From Ooceraea biroi (Eukaryota > Arthropoda > Insecta > Hymenoptera > Formicidae): a DNA stretch of 64,000 bases. The notes beneath the pieces were generated by a model. It had not been told where the DNA came from. It saw nothing but the letters and a program-made list of their open reading frames with translations, and searched no databases. The DNA lies in contig NC_039511.1 in the NCBI RefSeq assembly GCF_003672135.1, forward strand, positions 1,204,464 to 1,268,463, in the 5' to 3' direction. Of the stretch, positions 54,401-64,000 are shown one piece after another. The position numbers and the translations under genes are program-made. The stretch's first letter is position 1; the number at the start of each line of letters is the position of its first letter.

Positions 54401-55889
54401 AGACCTTCATTTCCTATTCACGTATTCTTCTTCTGATTTTTCTCGGCGTCACGCTAATTATTCCAATGAAACTTCTTATGCAACGTGTGCCTGTTTTTGC
54501 GCAAAAGCAGGATTTTACGTTCCGCCAACGCAAACGAGGTAAAGAATCCGTCATACAAAAGTCGTAAAGGCTTCCAACACGTTACTCGTTTCTCTCTTCT
54601 GCGGTCCACCGGATGTTCGACGTATTAACTACTTGTCAAACACGGTTTTTACGATCGCGTTAATAGGTCGCCTTGCATTTAGCACGGGGGCACGAATATC
54701 GTTGGATCCGGGGTTTCGGGAACGGAGGACCGAGTTTAACGTAGTGTGATGATTGCTCCGGATCGGTTTTAATAGCTGTCGTGTTCGCATTGACGGGTCT
54801 GGGAACCATCAATCGGACCGCCTCTCAAGTAGCCGGAAAAGTTTCGTTACCTATTCAGGGATATCCAATAACGATAATTTATCTCTCAACCGTGACAAGA
54901 ATACGCCACGAGCGTGTGAGCAAAAAAGAAGTGAAAAGTGACATTAACAGAATACTAATTGCCAAGCGAGCCTGCCATTAACTGAGGTATTAATTACCGA
55001 CCACTTCTGGCGGGTGGCTCGCGAATAATAAGTTGTGGTACGAGGCAGGACGGGGAAGAGGGACGGAGAGCGAGACAAGCGCATTAATTATCCCGCGTCG
55101 CGTAACTGTGCTTAGCATGGCGAATTCAGAAACTGTGTGTGCATGCATTACTTGCATTGCCGTGTCGTAAGTACAACAGCATATAATAAATCTTCGGTCG
55201 TATCAAAGTTGAAGCAACCGATTTTAGTCTAATCTTTATCTTCTCCTTTTTAATATTTCGAATTAGTAATAATTTATCTAAATTAGCATTACTTTTCATG
55301 TAATGTGTCTATCGGTGAACCACTCGGATCTCGAGATTATCATCACTATTAATTTTATTGCAAAATAAAACTGTGGTCCTGAGGACGCAACGTGAGGACG
55401 CACGAATCCGCACGTGTGTTACAGTTGTGGCGATAAAACATAAAACGCCTCGGCGTTTCCTTTCTTCCCCAGATTGTCTCCGTGTCTCAGCCTCTGCCCG
55501 CTTTTTCTCCCTCGCGAATCCGACGGGACCCACACGCAGTTTCTGCTTTCATCTTACCGATAAATGCGCCCGTATCTGTGCAACGCAGCCACGATGATAA
55601 CGGGAATAAATCGCTCAGAACGAGTTTGTACGGTAGTAAACTTGAGAAAGCGCGACGTACAAGGTAAATCCGGCGTATTCACGGAGTTACTCTATGAATG
55701 AAGTACACTAAAATGCACTATAAATGCCGTAACAGTCACTAAACGGATACTTTTCGTGCTAACGCGTCTCGACGATATGATAAACGCCATCAAACCTTGG
55801 CTTTTTAATTCGATTAAAATTACAATTATAATTCCGAAATATGTTTCGGAAAGACGAAGGTTTTGCCCACACTTACGCATTCTAATTTC

Positions 55890-55922
<33 letters not shown>

Positions 55923-55926
55923 ACAC
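55890..55926. repeat. (CA)n microsatellite
   Basis: A pure (CA)n run from 55890 to 55917, then one interruption (TA) and a further short CA run. Confidence 0.95.
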
Positions 55927-58900
55927 GTAAAACCAAAAACCGGTACCACGCAACGACTACATAAATAAATTCTCGAGACGTGCTTGTGCCTGGACCTCGC
56001 ATGCAGATGAGACGTATGTATGTATATCATCATAAATTTCAACGATCTCCAAAGAATTCACGACTGTGTAACAACTGCGTATCATAATCGTGAGATTAAT
56101 AAATCAAGCCGAGTACTAAAAAATTTCCCTTTTCAGCATTGTAGGGCTAATTTCTGCAGTGCAGTGCTGGCGATGCGTAAAATGTCGCTTATCTTCAGCT
56201 CGAGTTGCGTTTTCTCCCGAGGCTGAGCGTGTTTGATTGCGGCGTAGATAGCGGAATCGCGGATTTCGCGAGCAGCCAGCCGCGTCTTTGCAAATATGGA
56301 GATTTTCCACTGTGCATCGCACGGTGGACGAACGAGCACGTAAAAGGCCCGCGTTGACCGTGTCGTTAACACCTCTTCGCAAGTTTCGTTCGGTCCATAG
56401 ATTAAAACGCATTTGCCGTACACAAAACGTGCTAACGAAGTCGCGAGAGGAAAAACTCTTCCTCTTTCATCGTTCGCCGAAGCTGATCAACGCGTTAAAC
56501 GGATCGGCAAATCATCATTCACGATCCACGTGGAGGATCGTGGAGAAGCTTGGAATCAATATTACATAAAAATTACTTTTCACAAAATTTGCGCCTCCTG
56601 CAATGGTGTAGGACTGAATTTTACATGAAGTCCAAATGTTTAGCTATTTTAATATATTTATTCCGATATATTCTATATTCTATATTTCGATTAAAAGTTA
56701 TTTGCTCGCTAATCGCGTTGTTCTGGAAGTATAGTAATAAAGTTGTTTATCATGTAGAGAAATCCTACATCAGCAAAGGGAGACGTAGTCGTGGTGACAT
56801 TCTCGACTTTTAACACGCGAGAATGCCCTTTGGGATTTTATTATTCTCTTTTCACCGTTCGAACTCTATTGGAATCCTCTACACCCTACGCGAACAAAGG
56901 GCATAATTCATCGGCTATAAATCTACCGGCGGTCACGTCGCGGTCCTCGCAAATCAGCTCGCCGAAGTTTCGCAAAATAAATCGTGATCCCGCGCGGATT
57001 GTTGAGATTTATGATTACGACCCTTTGTACATGGTGGTCCGCATTTTTTAATTTACTCTCATCTCACTCAATGCACTATTCTATACAATAATTAAAAAAG
57101 GAAACAGTAAGAATCAATTTTCTAATTTCGTGAAATGTTGCGGCAACGCGAAAATACATGCATAAAGTATAATGTATATATAAATTACGATTTATATTAT
57201 GCAAATATAAAATGGCAAAAGTGCCACTCAAAAAATTTATTTTATGTAGATCGACTTGTGATTATAGAAATTTCAGATAATCTAGGAAAGTTCAATCATT
57301 ACGCGGTGGAGGATGTAAATGAGTTGAAAGCGTAACCTTTGAAGTGGTCGTCAGAGGCATCCTCGAAAATGTGGACTAGAGCGAAAAGCAAAGTTGGCAA
57401 AAGAGAGAGCTTCACTAATGGCGCAACCCGGGCATCTCGCACGTCTTCCAATAGAGTTCTGCTTGATTTTACCGCGGCTTTTGTGTCCGACTCGGTCGCT
57501 CACAATACATTTCCTTTCCTTTCAAGTAATTTGTTCGTACAAGCGCGGCATTTGAAATTACGTCAGGAATTTTTTCAATCAGATTTCCCGATATCGACGA
57601 GATACGAAAAGACATTCGAAGAACGGCGGAGCAAGCTTGATCGAGCAGTGCTCCGAAATTCATCATCAAGTAAGTCGGAAGAAAACCTCACGATCTTTAC
57701 ATCTCATTCGCGCTTTTCGAATAATTTATTCGAAATTTCGCGATAATCACAGTTTAATCTTGGAGTAATCTATTTCGACGTTGCGAGCAAGTACTTCCGT
57801 TATTAACAACCGCATGGATTTGCGTGTTGGTCCGTAATTAATACCGCACGATAACCGTCAGAGAAGCTTAGAGCCGTTCTTGTAGCTAAAAGCTCAAGTT
57901 CAGCTTCTTCCCGTGGCGATGGGGATGATTACGAGAACGATTTCAGGGATCTTCCTCTCTCGCGCTCTCTATTACGGCCTTATAACCCACTTAACGTTAA
58001 CCGTCGTTTCATAAACTGCATTTAAAGATCTCCATTGAAAAGAATTCCCCATTGGATCAAACAGCTGGCGCACGATAATTGCCCGCCCCGAGAAAAAAAA
58101 ACGACGAGCGCAGCATCGCCGTTCAATGGCCTACGTACGCTGTAATTACCAACCAGCCGATATTAGCCTGTCATTATCTATCTGCCGTTTGTCCTACCTA
58201 TTCTCCTACGGAGAATGCACGAGATACGTGCGCGCGGATCCGCTCGTAAATTTCTTTCCGAACCACATTTCCACAGAACACGATCGCAATCGATCGCGTG
58301 ACTTGAGGTGCAATCGATAGGATCTGGATACTTTTCGAGTGCTCAAATGTCGAAACTTTCTCAACGCTCATAATACATTGTGTCCAGGCGCGTGTTGCGA
58401 CAATAAATTTCTCATTGTTTTAATCACTTTTCTCATGTCTAACGGTCTCCGCCTAATAACCTTTAGCATACTACCTGAGCAAGCTTGGAACGCTTCGGGA
58501 GATAATAATTTATTAATATCTCATCGATTATGTATGCAATTTCCAGCTTTCTATTTATCTTCAATGTTTCATTACATATTGCAATTAACTCGTTCAATTT
58601 GTTACGATAAAAAAGAACGAAAGGGAATGTAAAACAAGTGACAAATAAAGTCGAAATTTCCGCGGATTTTGATAGAAAAATGCCTGAAACGAATACGAGT
58701 GGAGCGAGAAAGAGAAAAAGAGAGAACGAATAAGCGATAAATAAAGCGATTTGGCATTTGCCTTGTGACCGGCCAATCATTCGCGAGGATTTCGCAGCCA
58801 CCGAAACGCCGAACTCGTTTGACAGAATCGTTTGGAAAGCCCACGTCTCTCGATGAATAAATTCAACTTTGATGTCCCAATCAGTGCGCGCCGACCTCGT

Positions 58901-59739
58901 AATTAAAATTGAATTTTCAGGACAAATCGAGGATCGCGCGATCAATCGATCTCGTCGGCGAATGAGGGAGTCGCGTGCATCACGCCGTGCAGCCGTTTCG
59001 CATCGCGCTTCCGATTCTGAGAATTTTTCAGAGTAGTACTCAACCTTCCCTTCCTTTTTGCGATGCACGATGCTACTCACACGTGCTCGCACAGCTGTAT
59101 TTGCACGAGCGATGACGAATCGCTCACAATGTTGTGTCGCACGGAAATTTTCGATGATTAATATATTCGGGATGGTCACTGATGGACAAAATTTGCCGAA
59201 ATAGCTGATTGCTCTTTGCGTATTTTGGAGCACTTTGAGAAATTATTTTCATCATCCACTTCACTTTGATTTTATATTTAAATTTCGTTTTCAAAGTTCG
59301 AAATGATTACGATTTTTTTTGCGATTAATTTGACGTAGTTTCACATTCGCCGTTAAATAATCGTTCAAACGAAATAATATGTGAATGGAGATGATAATTA
59401 GTAACAAAATAAGATGGAGCGGTTGATAATAACATATTCGGGCATCCCAGCGATAAAATCACAAAGTGATATCAGTTCAAGTGCCATAAGATATAATACA
59501 AATTAAGACCGACGTGAAGTTGTCGATTGACCACGAGCGCGCACCGAAAACTGTCCGTCATTTTGTGTGCTACACTCACATCTACACAAAGAACATCGCG
59601 GCACGATGCATCTCTAAATTCTGTCATGGATTCATATCCATTCACATCCTGCGTACTCGCTACGAAATGCCTAATAATAATCAGATGTAGCTCGAGTCGC
59701 AAGAACGAGCATTATATCAGAAAACAGTTTTTTATTTGC

Positions 59740-59768
59740 TCTCTCTCTCTCTCTCTTTTTCTTTCTTT
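59740..59768. repeat. (CT)n microsatellite
   Basis: (CT)n then CTTT units, about 180 bp inside the intron from the glypican donor. Confidence 0.9.
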
Positions 59769-59935
59769 CGACGAAACGTGATATCACGCATACATAAACA
59801 TGCACTACTTTTCACATGACAACGAATCCGAGCGAAATTTGGAGGTCACGTGACGTACACAACGCGCGAACACGTCGTTTCTCACTCGGAGCGAGTCATA
59901 TCGAAATCTACTCCGACGATCTATTTTTCTCAAAT

Positions 59936-59946
59936 TTACTCACATG
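59936..59946 (-). other. Splice donor of glypican intron 1
   Basis: On the minus strand the exon ends ...ATTTCAT followed by GTGAGTAA, with the invariant GT at 59943-59942. It matches the U1 consensus at +1 to +6. Glypican homology stops here and an in-frame stop follows in the intron, which supports the boundary. Confidence 0.85.
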
Positions 59947-60085
59947 AAATCGCCTCCTTCGGGATGTCGCTGGGCGGGAATCCCTGCATCTCGAAGTACG
60001 TCCTGACGTTGTCGCACTTGAGGCCGGCGCCGGTGACCGTTGTCGCGACGGCGAGCATCACCATAACAATCCACAATGTCGTCAT
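59944..60085 (-). CDS. dlp: Glypican (dally-like, GPC4/6 type), first coding exon
   Basis: Glypicans are GPI-anchored heparan-sulfate proteoglycans that bind and relocate Wnt/Wg, Hedgehog and BMP ligands at the cell surface. This exon encodes 47 full codons plus one base (phase 1). Residues 1-20 form a secretory signal peptide with a hydrophobic core at about 4-17 and a small-residue cleavage region TVTGAG. Cys24 in LKCDNVRTYFEMQGF is the first of the conserved glypican cysteines, and GFPPSDIPKEAIS matches the GPC4/6 pattern (GF..xDIP..xIS) better than the Dally pattern. The Met at 60085 is chosen because it puts the signal peptide at the N-terminus. An in-frame Met at 60214 would bury it under 43 arginine-rich residues. 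The exon ends at a GTGAGTAA donor; reading on gives a stop within three codons. The rest of the protein must lie to the left, beyond the window. Family assignment is firm; the dlp versus dally choice is less so because only the N-terminus is visible. Confidence 0.85.
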
Positions 60086-60693
60086 GGCACAGGCTTGTCG
60101 TTCACGTTGCAGCGTAAAACGTCCTCCTCGCGTAAGAAAGCGCGTACGCGAAAACACGGAAGGAATGGGGGTAGTCACGACGAGGTTAACACACACGCGA
60201 CGCGATCTCAACACTGCTCACGAGGCGACTCGTTGCCGGCGTCGCGCGTCGGCGGGATAAACGCGAGGACACTCGCGGCTAACTTCACGCACTCGCGTTC
60301 GTCGCAATCGCATTCGTTCGTTGCGCGTGACTGCTGTTGGACGCGATACGCCACGCCAGGCTTTTCGAGCACCGAATCGGCTGCCGATCGAGCGGACGAG
60401 AGCGATCGCGGATAACAGACGGTGAGACACTGGCAGAGGAAAGAACCGACTCCTCCACGCGCACGAAGCACACTGCAACACTAGCCGAAGTGCGGGCGGC
60501 ACGAAACGTGCACCGCCGTGGCGCGCGCCTGCGCACTGCCGCCGCGCGCTTCGCTGGTTTGAAATTCGCGCACGACCGCCGCGCAGCTTCGCGTTCGCGG
60601 CGTCGCACGCACGCGCTGACAACTTCACGCGAGTACTGCGGCCGTTGGTAAAATCAAACGATACGCGCGGGGATCGTTTGCTGTGAATCTGTG
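60086..60693 (-). promoter_or_regulatory. CpG-rich promoter and 5' UTR block of the glypican gene
   Basis: The 600 bp directly upstream of the glypican start are strikingly CpG-dense compared with the AT-richer sequence on both sides, especially 60220-60650. Open frames on both strands here are arginine- and alanine-rich and look like composition artefacts. No TATA box was seen, so a broad CpG-type initiator region is likely. The exact transcription start cannot be placed from sequence. Confidence 0.5.
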
Positions 60694-60726
60694 ATGCAGC
60701 GGTGTTTTCTGCGGAAAAGGTAAGTG
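60694..60726 (+). other. Plus-strand splice donor, candidate divergent first exon
   Basis: The plus strand reads GCGGAAAAG then GTAAGTGTA, with GT at 60720-60721, a full U1 match. An ATG at 60694 opens eight codons up to the donor. It faces away from the glypican exon out of the same CpG-rich block. It could be the first exon of a divergent lncRNA or of a gene lying to the right, or a chance match. No downstream plus-strand exon is recognised. Confidence 0.3.
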
Positions 60727-62104
60727 TAAATTGTACTCAGAACGAGAATTTCTAATATACAATGTGGCGCGTCGTTGTACAGACTCATGTTTTAACTTCG
60801 TTAACTCCGTAAGTACGACTTTCGTTGACGACTTGATTGTTGACGCCATTAGACGCCATTAATCTCATTATTGGAAAAAATTATTAGACGCTTTTAATAA
60901 GATAATCTGCTAAAATGCGGCACAAAACGCACAGGCGGGCAGGTTTAGAAAAATGCGAGTATTACGAATGTGTCCACAAGCAAATCTTGCATATATTTAT
61001 TTCGTATAAGAAATAATAACAATATTCTTGAGTATCGCACTAGTCAATCAGTAACAAAGGTTGGACGGACTCCGTTGCTGCGCACAGCGCAAATGGCGAG
61101 ATTCGCAAGGCGTGGATTAAAAATACATAATTCCTGATCAAACGTCAGTTACGCCTTCGAAAAATTAATACTACAAACACAAATATATGTTCCGATAATA
61201 TTCCGAGGAGATCGAGTGTCAGAGAGCGCACTCAGGCAGCCTCTAACCTAATTACTTCCTAACAGGAGTTAGAAGCAGTCGCTCGCACACGACTGAGACA
61301 TTAAAACTACTCGATAATATGATTCGCGCTTACATAAAGTTCGCAGTCGCGACGAAAATAACAAGATTCACTCGCTAAACTTGCTCGCAAAATGCTCGTT
61401 ATATCCTGAGCGTAATAGCAGGTGCATATCCGAAATGTCGGTAATGCACGTGTAATTGAAATTACATTCTCGTTAGATTAGATTTTGTCGCTCGGTTAGA
61501 AGAAATCCGCTTATCGAACTCGCTATCGATCAGTGCGTTATTTCACGAACGCTCATGCAAAGCGCCCAACGCGAACGATTAACATTAATGCGGTTTAACA
61601 TGTTTAATGGCAGATAACGCCGCGCGTTATCAGTATGCACGAAAAATGAAACGCATGAATATGCATCGTTAGGATGTAGACCCCAATACAAATGCTATTT
61701 ACAGCTGTTGTGAGAGATACATCAATGCACAACGAGAAGAGTTGGCACGCGATTAAAAGTATTCCGGGGATTCGATAATTCTTATTGGCGGTAATTGCAC
61801 TTGATTAAGGCACGAACACGACGGCAATTCATCCGTTATTCCGCTGCGCTTAAATTATTTCTCATATTTCGATCACAGTTGACCCTAATACGAGAAATTA
61901 TAATAAATTGATCGTATGGGTATTGACGTTATCTCTTCCACAATCGTGAAATATTAATGACATGAGACAAAATTGAATTTTCTATACTCTTCCACTCGCA
62001 CAATACTGTAGGGATGTAAAACTATGCAATCTATTTTCTCACACGAAACTCTCTAACACAAATAAGAATCTACTTGACGAACTGCTCTACGTCGAGCACC
62101 ACAC
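60727..62104. other. Non-coding spacer between WDR35 and the glypican gene
   Basis: AT-richer sequence holding the WDR35 3' UTR on its right side. Minus-strand polyadenylation-like hexamers are ATTAAA (plus 61603-61608) and AATAAA (plus 60996-61001); neither can be proven. No further coding sequence was seen. Confidence 0.5.
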
Positions 62105-64000
62105 TTACATGTACGTGATAGTGCTGTGACACAGCGGACAGGCATTTATGTTAACGACGTCGCGTTCTGTCGCGACGTGGTGCCTGCAAACGGTGCAGAT
62201 CCACGCGGTGCTGAGATCCATCAGCGGCTTCCCCGAGACTATGCAGGCCGGGAACCTGGTCAAGCAATTCGGGCAGGCGACACACCAGTCGGGCACCAGG
62301 GTCTCGCAGTTGACGCACTCCACCTTGTTGTTGCGCGAGTCCTTCGGGGTGTACTTCGTGAAGATGTCCACCGCCAATCCCTCGTACTCCTCTCGTTTCG
62401 CTTCCGAGATTGTTTCCAAGCCTTCCAGTTTCACGAAGGCCTTCGAGCAGGTGGCGAACGCGTGATTAACCGCGCTCGCGAGGGCCAGGAGACAGTAGAT
62501 GTCCTCCACTTCTAGAATGTCCTCGTAATCTTTCAATCGCAAGGCCGTCTTCATCGCGGCGTCGAAATTGCCGTCGAACAACTGCCTATGTGCGAGTAGA
62601 AGAAAGTGATAGGCTTCAGCACCTCGCCAGGCGTTCTCGATGATCCTGGTGTCCTCGTTGCTCTCACTGAGGCCCATGACGACGTTGCTGCGCCCGCCTT
62701 TTATCGCGGGAACATTGTTGATGTGGTCCTCGATCAGCAACGCCGCGAGAATGTATATCTTTTTCACGCGTAGAGGGTGCGACTTGGATCTGGCTTGCTC
62801 CTCGGCAAGCCGGAACAACAACTTGGCCGCTTCCAGGTTGTAGTTGGCCTTCTTGTAGAGCTCGATCGCCTGTAAACGTTTGCCGTTTGATAGAAGATGA
62901 TTAGCGTACTTGTTCAGCAACTCGCCGATCTGTGCCATCTTGTAAGTCTTCGCTAGATCGACGGCTTGGTCCCAGTGATTCAAGCGCACGCACGTGTCCA
63001 CGGCCAGTTTCACGTCGCCGTACTTGATGTAGGCCGCCACCGCCTGCGGGCACATTCCCACAGAGGCCAGCATTCTCGCCACGGTCTTCAGGACTGGACT
63101 CTTGTCCGGCAGCTGTTCGACGGTGGTCGCTAGCTGAACGTAATCTTCCAACTTGTAGTAACACTGGATCAGCCTTTCTAGATTTCTGCCCTTCTCGTAG
63201 TACTCTTTCGCGTTTTCCCAGTTTTGTCGCTCGGAAAAGTGATCGCCGATCTTGTTGTACGCGTGCTCCATTTGCTTATCAGAGCCGCCGATGCCCATTT
63301 TCATCAATTGAACAACCCGAAAGTAATCGCCCAGCTTCTGGCGCAGAGCAACCGCCAGGTCTCGCCTGTCCATGTCCAAATATAGTTTCTCGGCATCGTC
63401 GTAATTGCCAAGGAACGCTGCCACCTCGGCTTTCTTCAATTGGTCATTGTGCACGTTCTGCAGGCGTTTGATGAACTGTATACCTAGGTAATCTGTGCAA
63501 CGCACCATGGCATTTTCTGCAGTCTCCAGATCGAGCTTCGTCAACGCCGATTCAGCCAGTAAACGCCACAGGCGCGGATGTGGATTATCTTGGATAAAAT
63601 TGTTAGCCTCCTTCAAACCCACTTTAGCCAGCAATTCCCTCGTGTCTCTCAGAGACTTCACTTCTAGATCGACAATCAGTTCCTTTCGCGTCTCGTCGGG
63701 CTTCAGCATGAGATCGTCCAGCAAGACACAACGAATCTCCAGATCCTGGAACGAGCAGATATATCCGGAACAGGCTATCGGCTCCTCAGGGTCCACTCCT
63801 CTCAGAACGTACATCCTGGTCTTCTCCATGATCGCTAAGAGCGCAGGATTGTCCTGTGCCCAGCACATTGCCCACACATCTTTCCTCTCAAACTTGGATA
63901 TATCTTCACTTGATCCACCGTCACGCGAGTCAGGCGTCTTCTGCTGGTCCAAATCCAGCATAGTAAGGACACCATTAGCGTCCATGACAGAGGCGCGCGT
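62105..64000 (-). CDS. WDR35: WDR35 / IFT121, intraflagellar transport protein, C-terminal half (partial)
   Basis: WDR35 (IFT121, fly Oseg4) is a core subunit of IFT-A, which drives retrograde transport and membrane-protein entry in cilia; in insects this mainly means sensory neurons. The frame is open from the window edge (631 codons plus TAA at 62107-62105), so the N-terminal WD40 propeller lies outside. Numbering from the Met at 63985, residues 1-85 are the end of the second beta-propeller (GVLTMLDLD; RKDVWAMCWAQDNP; EKTRMYVLRGVDPEEPI). Residues about 110-540 are the TPR-like alpha-solenoid, including NPHPRLWRLLAESAL at 134-148 and NAWRGAEAYHFLLLAHRQL at 451-469. The tail has zinc-ribbon cysteines C557/C560, C568/C571/C574, C597/C600 and C616/C619. 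That Met is internal, not the start, because family homology runs through it and upstream codons stay open. The protein ends where the family normally ends, shortly after the CPLCH motif. The final Met-stop overlaps a GTAAGT donor-like string, so a short alternative tail is possible. Nearly 1.9 kb without an intron is notable. Confidence 0.96.
   Translation of the reverse strand, partial: TRASVMDANGVLTMLDLDQQKTPDSRDGGSSEDISKFERKDVWAMCWAQDNPALLAIMEKTRMYVLRGVDPEEPIACSGYICSFQDLEIRCVLLDDLMLKPDETRKELIVDLEVKSLRDTRELLAKVGLKEANNFIQDNPHPRLWRLLAESALTKLDLETAENAMVRCTDYLGIQFIKRLQNVHNDQLKKAEVAAFLGNYDDAEKLYLDMDRRDLAVALRQKLGDYFRVVQLMKMGIGGSDKQMEHAYNKIGDHFSERQNWENAKEYYEKGRNLERLIQCYYKLEDYVQLATTVEQLPDKSPVLKTVARMLASVGMCPQAVAAYIKYGDVKLAVDTCVRLNHWDQAVDLAKTYKMAQIGELLNKYANHLLSNGKRLQAIELYKKANYNLEAAKLLFRLAEEQARSKSHPLRVKKIYILAALLIEDHINNVPAIKGGRSNVVMGLSESNEDTRIIENAWRGAEAYHFLLLAHRQLFDGNFDAAMKTALRLKDYEDILEVEDIYCLLALASAVNHAFATCSKAFVKLEGLETISEAKREEYEGLAVDIFTKYTPKDSRNNKVECVNCETLVPDWCVACPNCLTRFPACIVSGKPLMDLSTAWICTVCRHHVATERDVVNINACPLCHSTITYM

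Larger units (their letters stand above)
31939..59943 (-). other. Glypican intron 1, first segment (donor to ratchet point 2)
   Basis: About 28.0 kb of non-coding sequence from the exon 1 donor to the first zero-length-exon site met by the transcript. I see no recognisable exon, tRNA or transposase. It holds the (CA)n tracts at 51.4 and 55.9 kb, several (CT)n/(GA)n tracts, the tandem duplication near 43.3 kb, the 20-bp palindrome at 48.55 kb and POU octamers at 36658, 45633 and 57199. A 256-codon minus-strand frame at 58463-59233 shows no recognised family. Calling the whole segment intron is an inference from the glypican donor, the absence of the next exon and the ratchet sites on the same strand. 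Confidence 0.65.

Noticed and set aside
60208..60651. Several overlapping 90-135 codon frames on both strands of the glypican promoter block
   Set aside because: All are Arg/Ala/Ser-rich by-products of CpG density. Only the glypican exon has recognisable homology.
1..64000. Transposons, CRISPR arrays, rRNA or telomeric repeats
   Set aside because: No transposase-like or reverse-transcriptase-like protein, long terminal repeat, spaced direct-repeat array or TTAGG array was seen by eye. Short decayed elements could still be missed.

Overview
The window looks like nuclear DNA from an insect, most likely a hymenopteran and plausibly an ant. The reasons are spliced animal genes, AT-rich blocks alternating with unmethylated-looking CpG-rich sequence, many (CT)n/(GA)n and (CA)n tracts, and protein homology to metazoan families. 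The species cannot be fixed from sequence alone. Almost all of the window is non-coding. Most of the long open frames are chance products of CpG-rich or purine-rich sequence.

Right end (62105-64000, minus strand): the 3' half of WDR35 (IFT121, Drosophila Oseg4), a subunit of the IFT-A ciliary transport complex. It is one uninterrupted coding segment that runs off the window edge and ends in a cysteine-rich zinc-ribbon tail. About 1.4 kb of non-coding sequence follows, then a CpG-rich promoter-like block.

At 59944-60085 (minus strand) lies the first coding exon of a glypican of the dally-like / GPC4-6 type: a signal peptide, then the first conserved cysteine of the glypican N-terminus, ending in a consensus splice donor in phase 1. 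Glypicans are GPI-anchored heparan-sulfate proteoglycans that move Wnt, Hedgehog and BMP ligands. No second glypican exon was recognised to the left, so positions 1-59943 read best as its giant first intron, which continues beyond the window.

The main discovery is in that intron. Two minus-strand sites, at 2749/2748 and 31939/31938, each fuse a strong polypyrimidine-CAG acceptor directly to a GTRAGT donor, the signature of zero-length-exon recursive splicing (ratchet points). They share a 14-nt core and sit about 28.0 kb and 57.2 kb from exon 1, cutting the visible intron into near-equal segments. The intron also holds at least 13 perfect POU octamers, a candidate enhancer-like cluster near 9.9 kb, a long hairpin, short local duplications and many microsatellites. 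A plus-strand splice donor in the glypican promoter block hints at a divergent transcript. No tRNA, rRNA, CRISPR array or recognisable transposase was seen.
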